A DNA stretch of 64,000 nucleotides from Muribaculaceae bacterium (GTDB taxonomy: Bacteria > Bacteroidota > Bacteroidia > Bacteroidales > Muribaculaceae), in assembly GCA_017651515.1 (NCBI GenBank), contig JAGCCU010000047.1, positions 1-64,000 on the forward strand, written 5' to 3'. Numbering within the stretch: position 1 is the stretch's first letter; every line of letters begins with the position of its first letter. The notes below the pieces were generated by a model, which made no database searches, had not been told where the DNA came from, and saw nothing but the letters and a program-made list of their open reading frames with translations. The position numbers were made by a program, and so were the translations under genes. Of the stretch, positions 35,327 to 44,311 are shown piece by piece.

Positions 35327-36016
35327 TTATTCCTCCTCAGTTTTAAGAGCCGTCATCAGACTGAACTTATTCATCTTCATCGTCTGGAGGTTATCCATCA
35401 CGACGTTTACAACGCTATAAGGAGTCGTCTGGTCGGCTTTGATTGCAATACCTTTACCTTTCACCATAGTTTGCTGCAACTCTTCGTTCATACTATTGTA
35501 TGCAGCACGAATCCACATCTGGAATTCATTGGGGTTGTTTGGATCTTCATTCATGTTGATTGGAATACCAGCACCTTCGAGAGCTTTATCACGCTCATCA
35601 ATGGGCATATCCAGCCACTGTGCCATCTTACTCATTGGTACACCAAAAGCATTCTGCTTAGAGAAAGCATCAATCTGCTTTGCAGTGAACTTTACTGGGT
35701 TAGATGGATGCAGCTTGTTGTATTCAGCAGCCATGTTCTTCAGAAGGTCAGCACGAACTGTCTCACTCTTGAAAGTAGAGTCCTTACTACCCAGCACTTC
35801 GAGGAAGACTTTTCCCTCTGGGCTGACGAGTACGGAAAGGAGGTTAGCATCAGGCACCTTTTCCTCGCTCACCGAAGGAGGAGTGATAACAGTAATAGGC
35901 TCTTTCTGAAGGAAAGTTGAAGTCAACATGAAGAAAGTCAACAAGAGCACAGTAACGTCCGACATGGCGGTCATGTCGATACGCGTCTCTTTTTTCTTAA
36001 TTTTGACTTTTCCCAT
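35327..36016 (-). CDS. exbD: ExbD/TolR-family biopolymer transport protein (first copy)
   Basis: A 229-aa paralogue of the next gene. ETRIDMTAMSDVTVLLLTFF forms the single membrane helix, with aspartate D20 at the ion-conducting position. A long periplasmic region includes KFTAKQIDAFSKQ and ends with the ExbD motif around KADQTTPYSVVNVVMDNLQ. The C-terminus is TEEE, whose codons supply the ribosome-binding-like sequence of the downstream gene only three bases away. Two different ExbD chains in one operon suggest a mixed ExbD dimer or two alternative motor complexes. Confidence 0.92.
   Translation of the reverse strand: MGKVKIKKKETRIDMTAMSDVTVLLLTFFMLTSTFLQKEPITVITPPSVSEEKVPDANLLSVLVSPEGKVFLEVLGSKDSTFKSETVRADLLKNMAAEYNKLHPSNPVKFTAKQIDAFSKQNAFGVPMSKMAQWLDMPIDERDKALEGAGIPINMNEDPNNPNEFQMWIRAAYNSMNEELQQTMVKGKGIAIKADQTTPYSVVNVVMDNLQTMKMNKFSLMTALKTEEE
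35331..35337 (-). promoter_or_regulatory. Shine-Dalgarno-like site before the second exbD
   Basis: Minus strand AGGAGGA, 7 bases before the ATG at 35323. It overlaps the Glu codons at the end of the upstream exbD. Such sites are rare in Bacteroidota genes; it may be a by-product of the Glu run. Confidence 0.5.
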
Positions 36017-36076
36017 AATATTGTTTACAACTTAAAAATGTTTCTAGTTTGATTAATTTCTCGCGTGACCATTTAA

Positions 36077-36916
36077 TTAGTGAGTGGCAGCGAATGTAGA
36101 AACGATTGAGAAACCAAGCTCATCGATAGCATAAGTCATGTTATCGATCTTGTTGGTGTAGAAGTTGTAAGCAATAAGGGCGAGAGCAGCGGTAGCGATA
36201 CCGAAGGCGGTATTCACAAGTGCCTCAGAAATACCAGTAGAAAGTTCAGTAGAGTCGGGAGCACCCGAAGCAGCCAGAGCCTGGAATGACTTGATCATAC
36301 CGAGCACAGTACCGAGAAGACCGATAAGGGTACCGAGAGTAGTCAGAGTTGCCACGATAGGCAGGTTCTGCTGGAGCATTGGCATCTCGAGAGCAGTTGC
36401 CTCTTCAAGAGTCTGCTGGATGCTGGTGAGCTTTTGCTCTTTCTCAAGCACAGTGTCATTCTCCATCTCTTTGTACTTCTGAAGTGTTGCATAAACAACA
36501 GCACCTACAGTACCTTTCTGCTTGCGGCAGAGTTCTTCAGCCTTGTCAATGTCCTTAGCGCGGAGGGCTTCCTTCACGTTTTCGACAAACTTAGTGATGT
36601 TACCACTACCCTTAGCCTTACCAAGAGCAATCCAACGCTCAACTGTGAGCACGATCACAGTCAAAAGGCAGGTTAACAGCACGGGCACGATGATACCACC
36701 TTTATAGACAGTACCAAGAAGGTTCAGAGGTGGATTGGCATTGTTGCCATCCTTGAAGTTGCTACCTGCACCGAAAACGAACAGATAAATACATACTGCT
36801 GCGATGAAGCAGATGAGGATTACGATGGATGCACTCTTGATGCCACCAACGTTGCTACTTACCTCCTTTTTACCAGCCTTCTGCTGGGGCTTTTGGATGT
36901 TTGTTTGTTCAGCCAT
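36077..36916 (-). CDS. exbB: MotA/TolQ/ExbB proton channel family protein
   Basis: A 279-aa inner membrane protein forming the ion channel around ExbD. Membrane helices lie at about 30-50, 74-94, 185-210 and 228-255. The last two contain the family core: TLGTLIGLLGTVLGMIKSFQ and then ISEALVNTAFGIATAALALI. The first helix is an addition compared with three-helix ExbB and is common in Bacteroidota. It is the first gene of the unit and its promoter lies about 215 bases upstream. Confidence 0.93.
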   Translation of the reverse strand: MAEQTNIQKPQQKAGKKEVSSNVGGIKSASIVILICFIAAVCIYLFVFGAGSNFKDGNNANPPLNLLGTVYKGGIIVPVLLTCLLTVIVLTVERWIALGKAKGSGNITKFVENVKEALRAKDIDKAEELCRKQKGTVGAVVYATLQKYKEMENDTVLEKEQKLTSIQQTLEEATALEMPMLQQNLPIVATLTTLGTLIGLLGTVLGMIKSFQALAASGAPDSTELSTGISEALVNTAFGIATAALALIAYNFYTNKIDNMTYAIDELGFSIVSTFAATH

Positions 36917-37132
36917 AATTTAGTTAAAATTAAGTTGTTAAAAAAAGATTAATTAATTGGTTATAAATTAAGTTTATTCTTTTTGGGTTTATGTCACCTG
37001 GTCATGCCTAATAAAACCGATGCATTTGCATAACAAGATGTAGTGTGAATTTTAGTTGCTACACACTGACTTTCAAGAACAAAACGCATTAATACTATTA
37101 GTCTTGGCCATTTTTAGCTCAAAAAATTAACG

Positions 37133-37163
37133 CAAATTTAGGACATTTATTTCAAAACGACAA
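37133..37163 (-). promoter_or_regulatory. Promoter of exbB-exbD-exbD-tonB
   Basis: Minus strand TTG (37161-37163), 20-base spacer, TAAATTTG (37133-37140). Confidence 0.7.
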
Positions 37164-37222
37164 AGCAATTTGCTAAAAATTCGACTTTTTTTTGACATTT
37201 GCACATTTATAGTAGTTTTTCA

Positions 37223-37252
37223 TTGGCATTTGAGCAAAATGTCTTACCTTTG
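37223..37252 (+). promoter_or_regulatory. Promoter of nqrABCDEF
   Basis: TTG (37223-37225), 19-base spacer, TACCTTTG (37245-37252), 27 bases before the nqrA ATG. Confidence 0.78.
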
Positions 37253-37279
37253 CAGATAATATAATAATGTAATATTCTA

Positions 37280-38596
37280 ATGTCAACCATTAAACTGAAG
37301 AAAGGTTACGACCTGAAATTGAAAGGTGGCATCACTCAACTGGAAATCACTGGAAATCCTGCGACAAGCAGCTGCTACGGTATCATTCCCGATGACTTTA
37401 CTGGAATAATACCTCGTCTTGACAAAAAGCCTGGCGAGACAGTGAAAGCTGGTGAGCCTATCTATCACGACAAGAACTTTGAAAAAGTAAAAGTCACGTC
37501 GCCTGTATCAGGCACAATTAAAGAAGTGTGTCGCGGAGAACGTCGAAAGATAGAAGCCATCATTATTGAACCAGATGGGAAAGATGAGCAAATAAAACAT
37601 GACATTTCACAACCTGTCATCGACGTGCTCGTTGAATCAGGACTGTGGGTAATGTTAAGACAGCGTCCCTACGATGTTGTTCCAAATCCAGATGTTCGTC
37701 CACGCGACATCTTTGTGACAGGGTTCGACTCTGCCCCACTTGCTCCCAATCTCATTTTCGTCATGGGTGAAAAGAGTAAATATCTTGAAAAAGGTATTGA
37801 AGTACTCTCAACACTAACCGACGGCAAAGTATATATAGGAGTTAACAATTCTGAGATTACGATTTCGGGGGCTGAAGTCAATATTTTTGAAGGCCCACAT
37901 CCTGCCGGCAATGCGGGTATACAGGCTGCGAACCTAAAGCCCGTCAATAAAGGTGATGTCATTTGGACTCTCGATATCGTTACCCTAGCTCGCATTGGCG
38001 AACTTTTCACAACTGGCATTGTTAGTCATGACACCGTAGTTGCCCTTACAGGCGAGTGCGTGGCTCAGCCACGATATGTGAAATCAACAATTGGTTGCAG
38101 CATTTCATCATTGCTTGGTGACGAAGTTAAAGACGATGCCCGCATAATAAGCGGCAATGTGCTGACAGGAGTAAAAGTAAATGTCGATAGCTTCTTACGA
38201 GCTCCTTATCGCCAAATAACCGTCATACCTGAGAACAACAACCCTGATGAATTCATGGGTTGGGCATCACTAAACCCAAAACGTTTCAGCCTATATCGTA
38301 CGTTTACAAGTTGGCTTTGCGGAAAACGTGAAATAAGCATGGATGCCCGTATCAAGGGTGGTGAACGCGCAATCGTTCGTCTAGATGAATACGACAATAT
38401 GTTGCCCATGGACATCTACGCCGAATTCCTTATTAAGGCAATCATATCCTTCGACATCGACAAGATGGAGCAATTAGGTATTTATGAGGTAGCCCCCGAA
38501 GACTTTGCTCTGGCTGAGTTCGCTTGTACAAGCAAATTGGAGTTACAGCGCATAGTGCGCGAAGGCCTTGACCGCATGAGGGCCGAAATGGCATAA
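37280..38596 (+). CDS. nqrA: Na+-translocating NADH:quinone reductase, subunit A
   Basis: A 438-aa peripheral subunit of the Na+-NQR complex, which oxidises NADH, reduces quinone and exports Na+. NqrA sits on the cytoplasmic face and contributes to quinone binding. Family features include the barrel-sandwich domain GETVKAGEPIYHDKNFEKV and VTSPVSGTIKEV, followed by RQRPYDVVPNPDVRPRDIFV and HPAGNAGIQAANLKPV. First gene of the six-gene operon. Confidence 0.96.
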   Translation: MSTIKLKKGYDLKLKGGITQLEITGNPATSSCYGIIPDDFTGIIPRLDKKPGETVKAGEPIYHDKNFEKVKVTSPVSGTIKEVCRGERRKIEAIIIEPDGKDEQIKHDISQPVIDVLVESGLWVMLRQRPYDVVPNPDVRPRDIFVTGFDSAPLAPNLIFVMGEKSKYLEKGIEVLSTLTDGKVYIGVNNSEITISGAEVNIFEGPHPAGNAGIQAANLKPVNKGDVIWTLDIVTLARIGELFTTGIVSHDTVVALTGECVAQPRYVKSTIGCSISSLLGDEVKDDARIISGNVLTGVKVNVDSFLRAPYRQITVIPENNNPDEFMGWASLNPKRFSLYRTFTSWLCGKREISMDARIKGGERAIVRLDEYDNMLPMDIYAEFLIKAIISFDIDKMEQLGIYEVAPEDFALAEFACTSKLELQRIVREGLDRMRAEMA

Positions 38597-38634
38597 ACTC
38601 TTTAAAATTACTGACGATTGAATACATTATATAT

Positions 38635-39840
38635 ATGAAAGCATTAAGAAAATATATGGACAAGGTCAAACCCCATTTCATGCCTGGTGGTCGACTGGAA
38701 AAGTTGCAGTCGGTATACGATGGAATGGAAACTTTCTTGTTCACTCCAAACACCACGTCACAGACAGGCGTTCACATCCATGACGGCAATGATCTAAAAC
38801 GAACCATGATCACCGTTGTGGTAGCTTTGTTGCCGGCATTGCTATTTGCGATGTACAATATCGGCTATCAGCACTTTATTGCAATTGGTCAGCCGGATGC
38901 TCCGTTTATGACAATGTTCGGATACGGACTTTTGGCTCTTCTGCCATGCATAGTTGTGAGCTATGCCGTTGGACTTGGCATTGAGTTTATTGCCGCTCAG
39001 ATTCATCACAAAGAAATCCAGGAAGGATTCCTTGTTACCGGCATTTTAATCCCACTCATCGTACCCATCAACACTCCACTATGGATGGTCGCTGTAGCAA
39101 CTGCTTTCGCTGTTATATTTGCTAAGGAAGTATTTGGAGGAACCGGCATGAACATTTTCAATGTCGCGCTCATAACACGAGCATTCCTGTTCTTTGCATA
39201 TCCATCGCGTATGAGCGGTGACGCGGCATTTGTCAAGACCGACTGCATATTGGGTATTGGTGAGGGTAGTGTTATTGACACCTATACTGGTGCAACTCCA
39301 TTAGGACAGCTTGCCACACATGTTGGCGACACTCTTCAGTTAAATAATGTAATAGGTGAGCCTATCACCACTTGTGATGCATTCATGGGTCTTATTGCCG
39401 GTTCACCAGGCGAGACTTCAATGATAGCGATATTAATAGGAGCCGCCATTTTGCTTATCACCGGTGTAGCTTCATGGCGAGTAATGGCTTCAGTTTTTGT
39501 GGGAGGTTTGGCAATGGCTTCTCTTGCCCACGCCTTCCCTACCCCTACTTACGCAGCATCTATGCTTGATCCCATATCACAGCTATGCTATGGAGGATTT
39601 GCATTTGCTGCAGTATTTATGGCAACAGATCCCGTAACTGGAGCTCGCACTAGAACCGGACAGTACATCTATGGTTTCCTTATCGGTGTATTTGCAATAC
39701 TGATTCGCGTTTACAATGGAGGCTATCCCGAAGGTGCAATGCTTGCCATTCTGTTGATGAACGCATTTGCTCCCCTCATTGACCATTGTGTAGTTTCTTC
39801 TAACATCAAGCGCCGTGCACGCCGTGCCACTGTGAAATAA
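38635..39840 (+). CDS. nqrB: Na+-translocating NADH:quinone reductase, subunit B
   Basis: A 401-aa integral membrane subunit forming the Na+ channel with about ten helices. It carries a covalently bound FMN; the acceptor threonine is T221 in TGATPLGQL (218-226), matching the SGATPL motif of other NqrB. The N-terminal soluble stretch MKALRKYMDKVKPHF and the GGTGMNIFNVALITRAF helix are typical. Flavin transfer is expected from the ApbE encoded at 50481. Confidence 0.96.
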   Translation: MKALRKYMDKVKPHFMPGGRLEKLQSVYDGMETFLFTPNTTSQTGVHIHDGNDLKRTMITVVVALLPALLFAMYNIGYQHFIAIGQPDAPFMTMFGYGLLALLPCIVVSYAVGLGIEFIAAQIHHKEIQEGFLVTGILIPLIVPINTPLWMVAVATAFAVIFAKEVFGGTGMNIFNVALITRAFLFFAYPSRMSGDAAFVKTDCILGIGEGSVIDTYTGATPLGQLATHVGDTLQLNNVIGEPITTCDAFMGLIAGSPGETSMIAILIGAAILLITGVASWRVMASVFVGGLAMASLAHAFPTPTYAASMLDPISQLCYGGFAFAAVFMATDPVTGARTRTGQYIYGFLIGVFAILIRVYNGGYPEGAMLAILLMNAFAPLIDHCVVSSNIKRRARRATVK

Positions 39841-39842
39841 AA

Positions 39843-39850
39843 AAGGAGGT
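39843..39850 (+). promoter_or_regulatory. Strong Shine-Dalgarno site of nqrC
   Basis: AAGGAGGT, fully complementary to the 3' end of 16S rRNA, placed five bases before the nqrC ATG. Other nqr genes here have no such site. Confidence 0.75.
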
Positions 39851-39855
39851 TTATT

Positions 39856-40569
39856 ATGAATAAGAACAGTAATACCTATCAGATACTCTATGCAGCCATA
39901 ATGGTTCTGCTCGTGGGTGTAGTTCTTGCATTTGTCTATATGGCGCTCAAGCCCAAACAAGATGTTAACATTGCTAATGACAAACGCAGTCAGATTTTAA
40001 ACGCGCTACATATTTCGGCGCCAAATGAAGCGGAAATCCCTGCAACTTATGATAAATATGTTACTCGAGACCTACTTATCGACCAAAACGGCAATATCAC
40101 TGATTCCACCAAGAATGTAGCATTCAATGTTGATATGAGCAAAAATATCAAGCTCAGTAAGGATCAGCAACAGCTACCTGTTCTTGAGTGCACTCTTGAT
40201 GATGGAAGTAAAAAGTATGTTATTCCCATCTATGGCGCCGGACTCTGGGGACCTATCTGGGGATTTGTTGCAGTCAACGATGACGGCAAGACAATCTATG
40301 GCGCCAACTTCTCGCATGCCAGTGAAACTCCAGGTCTTGGAGCACGCATAACAGAGAAAGAATTCCAGAAACAGTTTGAGAACAAAAGCCTGTTTCAAGA
40401 CGAAAAATTCACAAGCGTTAGCGTAATGAAGAAAGGTCAAAAGCCTACTAACGGCAGCGACTATGTGGATGCAATCAGTGGAGCAACAATCACAAGCCGT
40501 GGTGTAAGCACAATGATGGAAAGCTGCATGGCAGCTTACGAACCATTCTTCAAGAAGCTCAAACAATAA
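39856..40569 (+). CDS. nqrC: Na+-translocating NADH:quinone reductase, subunit C
   Basis: A 237-aa subunit with one membrane helix (about 12-30) and an FMN-binding domain. Covalent FMN is attached through a phosphoester to T211 in SGATIT (208-213), the motif recognised by ApbE. GAGLWGPIWGFVAV and HASETPGLGARI are further conserved FMN-domain strands. It is preceded by a full Shine-Dalgarno sequence, rare for this phylum. Confidence 0.96.
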   Translation: MNKNSNTYQILYAAIMVLLVGVVLAFVYMALKPKQDVNIANDKRSQILNALHISAPNEAEIPATYDKYVTRDLLIDQNGNITDSTKNVAFNVDMSKNIKLSKDQQQLPVLECTLDDGSKKYVIPIYGAGLWGPIWGFVAVNDDGKTIYGANFSHASETPGLGARITEKEFQKQFENKSLFQDEKFTSVSVMKKGQKPTNGSDYVDAISGATITSRGVSTMMESCMAAYEPFFKKLKQ

Positions 40570-40611
40570 ATAGACAACTATCTATCATCGACCGAAAAAA
40601 TATAAGCGACT

Positions 40612-41235
40612 ATGCTATCAAAAAAGAATAAAGAAGCCCTGTTCAACCCTCTGTCGAAGGACAATCCAGTTCTTGTACAGATTCTGGGTATATGCTCTAC
40701 GCTTGCCGTTACCGTCAGCTTAGAGCCTGCTATAGTAATGGGCATTGCTGTTATTACCGTTATGGCTTTCAGCAATGTCATCATATCATTGATAAGAAAC
40801 ACTATTCCCACTACTATTCGCATTATAGTGCAACTAGTGGTTGTAGCCGCTCTAGTTATTATGGTGCAACAGTTTCTTGTGGCTTATAATTACGATGTGA
40901 GCAAGCAACTGTCGGTGTTCATCGGACTGATTATTACCAACTGTATTCTTATGGGGCGCCTTGAAGCATTTGCCTTGAACAATAAGCCCTGGCCTTCATT
41001 TCTCGATGGAATCGGCAACGGACTTGGCTATTCTATTATCCTCGTGATTGTGGCTTTTTTCCGCGAACTGCTGGGTTCAGGCACCATCTTTGGCTTCCAA
41101 GTCATCCCACAATGGTGCTATGATCACGGTTACGAGAATAATGGTCTTATGATTTTGCCCCCAATGGCTCTTATCACCGTGGCATGTATCATCTGGGTAC
41201 ACCGTGCACGAAATACCGAGTTGCAAGAAAACTGA
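40612..41235 (+). CDS. nqrD: Na+-translocating NADH:quinone reductase, subunit D
   Basis: A 207-aa membrane subunit with six helices, paired with NqrE around an iron-sulfur centre within the membrane. It starts with a soluble LFNPLSKDNPVLVQILGICSTLAV segment; the cysteine in this first helix (GICSTLA) and another in ITNCILMGR are the expected cluster ligands. DGIGNGLGYSIILVIVAFFREL is characteristic of the NqrD/RnfE family. Confidence 0.95.
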   Translation: MLSKKNKEALFNPLSKDNPVLVQILGICSTLAVTVSLEPAIVMGIAVITVMAFSNVIISLIRNTIPTTIRIIVQLVVVAALVIMVQQFLVAYNYDVSKQLSVFIGLIITNCILMGRLEAFALNNKPWPSFLDGIGNGLGYSIILVIVAFFRELLGSGTIFGFQVIPQWCYDHGYENNGLMILPPMALITVACIIWVHRARNTELQEN

Positions 41236-41261
41236 TAATTAACAATTAGCAATTGATAATT

Positions 41262-41879
41262 ATGGAAGAACTGAATTTGTTTGTAAAATCGATATTCATC
41301 GATAACATGATATTTGCCTATTTTCTGGGCATGTGTTCATTCCTCGCTGTGTCGAAGAATGTAAAGACCGCCTTAGGATTAGGCATAGCTGTAACTTTCA
41401 TGCTCACAGTGACCATGCCCATCAACTATGCACTTGACAAGTACGTACTTCAGGAGGGGGCTCTCTCATGGCTCAGCCCATCGCTGGCAAGTGTTGATCT
41501 CAGTTTCCTGGGGCTTATAATGTTTATTGCAGTTATAGCAAGCGGCACACAGTTAGTTGAAATGGCTGTTGAAAAGTTTTCTCCTTCGTTATATGCGTCG
41601 TTAGGAATCTTTTTGCCACTTATCGCCGTGAACTGTGCCATCCTTGGTGGAGCGTTATTCATGCAGCAGAAAGACTTCGGCAGTGCAGTAACTGCTACTG
41701 TCTATGGCTTTGGTTCAGGTATTGGATGGTTATTGGCAATCGTTGGCATAGCCGCAATTCGTGAAAAAATCGCTTACAGCAACATTCCAGCACCTTTGCG
41801 AGGAGTTGGCATCACATTTATTATCACTGGACTTATGGGCATAGCGTTCATGAGTTTCTTGGGCATTAAACTGGGTTAA
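41262..41879 (+). CDS. nqrE: Na+-translocating NADH:quinone reductase, subunit E
   Basis: A 205-aa, six-helix membrane subunit, partner of NqrD with inverted topology. [10 protein letters not shown] in the first helix and [11 protein letters not shown] in the middle hold the conserved cysteines that bind the membrane iron centre. The ATG at 41262 is used; a TTG three codons earlier is in frame but unlikely. The gap from nqrD contains a short AT-rich inverted motif around AACAATTAGCAATTG. Confidence 0.95.
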   Translation: MEELNLFVKSIFIDNMIFAYFLGMCSFLAVSKNVKTALGLGIAVTFMLTVTMPINYALDKYVLQEGALSWLSPSLASVDLSFLGLIMFIAVIASGTQLVEMAVEKFSPSLYASLGIFLPLIAVNCAILGGALFMQQKDFGSAVTATVYGFGSGIGWLLAIVGIAAIREKIAYSNIPAPLRGVGITFIITGLMGIAFMSFLGIKLG

Positions 41880-41883
41880 GACT

Positions 41884-43167
41884 ATGATATTATTAGATAC
41901 GACATTGACAGTATTTGCAAGCGCACTGATATTCTTAGTCATTACGCTTCTGCTTGTGATAATCCTGCTCGTAGCACGTCATTACCTCGTAGCTTCGGGC
42001 AATGTAAAGATCGACATCAACGATGGCACTAAGATACTTGACGTTGCCAGCGGCTCATCGTTGCTGAGTACCTTGCAGAATGAGGGTGTCATGCTCTCTA
42101 GCGCCTGTGGAGGAAAAGGCAGCTGCGGCCAGTGCAAAGTTCAAGTACTGGAAGGCGGTGGCCAAATTCTGCCGACGGAAACCGTCCACTTCTCACGCAA
42201 GGAACAGCAAGATCACTGGCGTCTAGGGTGCCAGGTTAAGGTCAAGGACAATCTCTCTATCCAGTTGCCTGCAAGTGTGCTAAGCGTGAAAGAATACGAG
42301 TGCACGGTAGTGAGCAACAACCTAGTATCGTCGTTTATCAAGGAATTCATAGTGGCCCTGCCAGAAGGCGAACACATGGACTTCATTCCCGGTTCTTATG
42401 CCCAAATACGTATTCCAGAATACAATATGGACTATGACAAGGACATTGATAAGGAGTCATTGGGAGAATACCTGCCTACGTGGGAGAAATATGACATGTT
42501 CTCGCTTAAGTGCCGTAATACCGAACCCACAATCAGGGCATACTCGATGGCAAACTATCCTGCCGAAGGTGACCGTTTCATGCTCACCGTACGCATTGCT
42601 ACTCCACCTTTCAAGCCCAAAGAGCAAGGCCCAGGCTTCATGGACGTGATGCCAGGCATTGCCTCAAGTTATATTTTCACCCTAAAGCCCGGCGACAAAG
42701 TGTATATGAGCGGGCCATATGGTGATTTCCATCCTATCTTTGACTCTAAGAAAGAGATGATATGGGTTGGTGGTGGAGCTGGCATGGCCCCACTGCGAGC
42801 ACAAATCATGCACATGACACGAACACTTAACACCCGTGACCGTGAAATGCACTATTTCTATGGTGCACGTTCACTGAGCGAAGTGTTCTACCTCGAAGAC
42901 TTCCTTGAGATAGAAAAGGAATTCCCCAACTTCCACTTCCACCTTGCACTTGATCGTCCTGACCCGGCTGCAGATGCTGCCGGTGTGAAATACACAGCTG
43001 GATTTGTGGCACCAGTAATGCGTGATACCTATTTAGGTCAACATGAAGCACCTGAAGACTGTGAATACTACATGTGCGGACCGGCAATGATGAGCAAGAC
43101 GGTAAATGACCTACTTGATTCACTTGGTGTTGATCCAAGCAGTATCCACTACGACAACTTCGGTTGA
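41884..43167 (+). CDS. nqrF: Na+-translocating NADH:quinone reductase, subunit F
   Basis: A 427-aa entry subunit that takes electrons from NADH. An N-terminal membrane helix (8-31) is followed by a [2Fe-2S] ferredoxin domain with C75, C81, C84 and a fourth Cys near 116 (RLGCQV). An FAD domain has RAYSMANYP, and an NADH domain has WVGGGAGMAPLRAQ. The C-terminal YYMCGPAMM segment is standard. Begins four bases after nqrE and is followed by a terminator, closing the operon. Confidence 0.97.
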   Translation: MILLDTTLTVFASALIFLVITLLLVIILLVARHYLVASGNVKIDINDGTKILDVASGSSLLSTLQNEGVMLSSACGGKGSCGQCKVQVLEGGGQILPTETVHFSRKEQQDHWRLGCQVKVKDNLSIQLPASVLSVKEYECTVVSNNLVSSFIKEFIVALPEGEHMDFIPGSYAQIRIPEYNMDYDKDIDKESLGEYLPTWEKYDMFSLKCRNTEPTIRAYSMANYPAEGDRFMLTVRIATPPFKPKEQGPGFMDVMPGIASSYIFTLKPGDKVYMSGPYGDFHPIFDSKKEMIWVGGGAGMAPLRAQIMHMTRTLNTRDREMHYFYGARSLSEVFYLEDFLEIEKEFPNFHFHLALDRPDPAADAAGVKYTAGFVAPVMRDTYLGQHEAPEDCEYYMCGPAMMSKTVNDLLDSLGVDPSSIHYDNFG

Positions 43168-43190
43168 TATCTAACAGATACTATAAATGA

Positions 43191-43228
43191 AAAGCCGCCA
43201 ATGAGCATTAAACCTCATTGGCGGTTTC
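43191..43228. terminator. Terminator of the nqr operon (bidirectional)
   Basis: CCGCCAATGAG (43195-43205) pairs perfectly with CTCATTGGCGG (43214-43224), loop of eight, then TTTCT. It lies between convergent nqrF and threonine aldolase genes, with AAAA on the other side for the minus strand. Confidence 0.85.
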
Positions 43229-43250
43229 TATTGACTTAAACAATAAATAC

Positions 43251-44303
43251 TCACACCACTTCCAGTAAAGCGTCAACCTGGGTGACAGTTGTGGCCCAAC
43301 TGGTGCAGAAACGAATCACTGTATGGTACTCATCGTAGGCTGCAAACGAGTCAAACCCAACCTTACGGCTCAACTCCGGTAAACGAGCATTATCGACAAT
43401 GAAGAATTGTTGATTCGTAGGAGAATCTATGTGCATTTCATATCCTTTCGCAACCATGCCTTCGCGCAGCATCATCGCCATCTCAACTGCATTTCGAGAT
43501 ATCTTATAATATAAGGTATCGGTAAAATCATCAGTTGGCGATGTCAACAGAGTGTCAAACTGAATGCCGAGCAGCCAGCCTTTGGCAAGCATTGCACCGC
43601 GCTGCTTGATTAGTCCACGAGGAATGGTCAGTTCAGGATTAGTCACAACAACTGCCTCACCAAACAATGCACCGACCTTTGTCCCGCCAAGATAGAAGAC
43701 ATCACATAACTGTGCCATATCCGACAATGAGACATCACAATAAGGTGATGCAAGCCCATAGCCTAAGCGGGCACCATCAACAAACATATAAAGGTCATAC
43801 TTGTCGCATATCGTACGCAACTGTCTCAGTTCATCTAGGGTGTACAGTGAACCATATTCACTCGGGAATGAGACATATAGCACACGAGGGGCTACATAGT
43901 GCTCCCACCCAACCACGTCGCACTCAACCTTCAGCAAGTGAAGGTGACGCTCGAGTGCAAGAATGTCAATCTTCCCATTCGCCGCCTTCATGGGAACCAC
44001 TTTATGTCCACAGCCTTCTATGGCACCAGCCTCATGCACGTTGATATGTCCTGTTGTAGGTGCTAAAACGCCCTGATTAAAGCGTAGAATAGAGTCAAGC
44101 ACTATGGTGTTGGTCTGTGTTCCTCCCATCAAGAAATGCACTTCAGCGTCAGGAATTCCGCACATTATCCTTAATTTGGCACGCGCCGATTCGGTATATT
44201 CGTCCATACCATAACCGTCGTTTTTCTCAAGATTTATTGTTGATAGACGATTCAAAATATGAGGGTGAGCTCCCTCCATGTAATCACAACTGAACTTAAG
44301 CAT
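43251..44303 (-). CDS. ltaE: Low-specificity L-threonine aldolase
   Basis: A 350-aa PLP enzyme of the fold type I aldolase family that splits threonine or allo-threonine into glycine and acetaldehyde. The PLP lysine is K209 in YLGGTKVGALFG (204-215), and the aspartate that contacts the pyridine ring is D176 in VDGARLGYG. HINVHEAGAIEGCGHK matches the substrate-side loop. It is a single gene convergent with nqrF. Related beta-eliminating lyases share the fold, but these motifs favour the aldolase. Confidence 0.93.
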   Translation of the reverse strand: MLKFSCDYMEGAHPHILNRLSTINLEKNDGYGMDEYTESARAKLRIMCGIPDAEVHFLMGGTQTNTIVLDSILRFNQGVLAPTTGHINVHEAGAIEGCGHKVVPMKAANGKIDILALERHLHLLKVECDVVGWEHYVAPRVLYVSFPSEYGSLYTLDELRQLRTICDKYDLYMFVDGARLGYGLASPYCDVSLSDMAQLCDVFYLGGTKVGALFGEAVVVTNPELTIPRGLIKQRGAMLAKGWLLGIQFDTLLTSPTDDFTDTLYYKISRNAVEMAMMLREGMVAKGYEMHIDSPTNQQFFIVDNARLPELSRKVGFDSFAAYDEYHTVIRFCTSWATTVTQVDALLEVV

Positions 44304-44311
44304 AATCGTTT

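Larger units (their letters stand above)
36917..37279. other. Divergent intergenic region between exbB and nqrA
   Basis: 363 bases holding two back-to-back promoters of consensus form, 59 bases apart: one leftward for exbB (leader about 210 bases) and one rightward for nqrA (leader about 25 bases). The exbB leader, 36917-37128, has no recognised riboswitch or open frame. Confidence 0.6.

Noticed and set aside
35135-35920. A 261-codon open frame antisense to the exbD genes
   Set aside because: Rich in His, Leu and Phe in a way typical of antisense reading of Lys/Glu-rich genes.
41226-41261. AT-rich inverted motif between nqrD and nqrE as a regulatory hairpin
   Set aside because: Only A-T pairs and inside an operon; stability is too low to claim a function.
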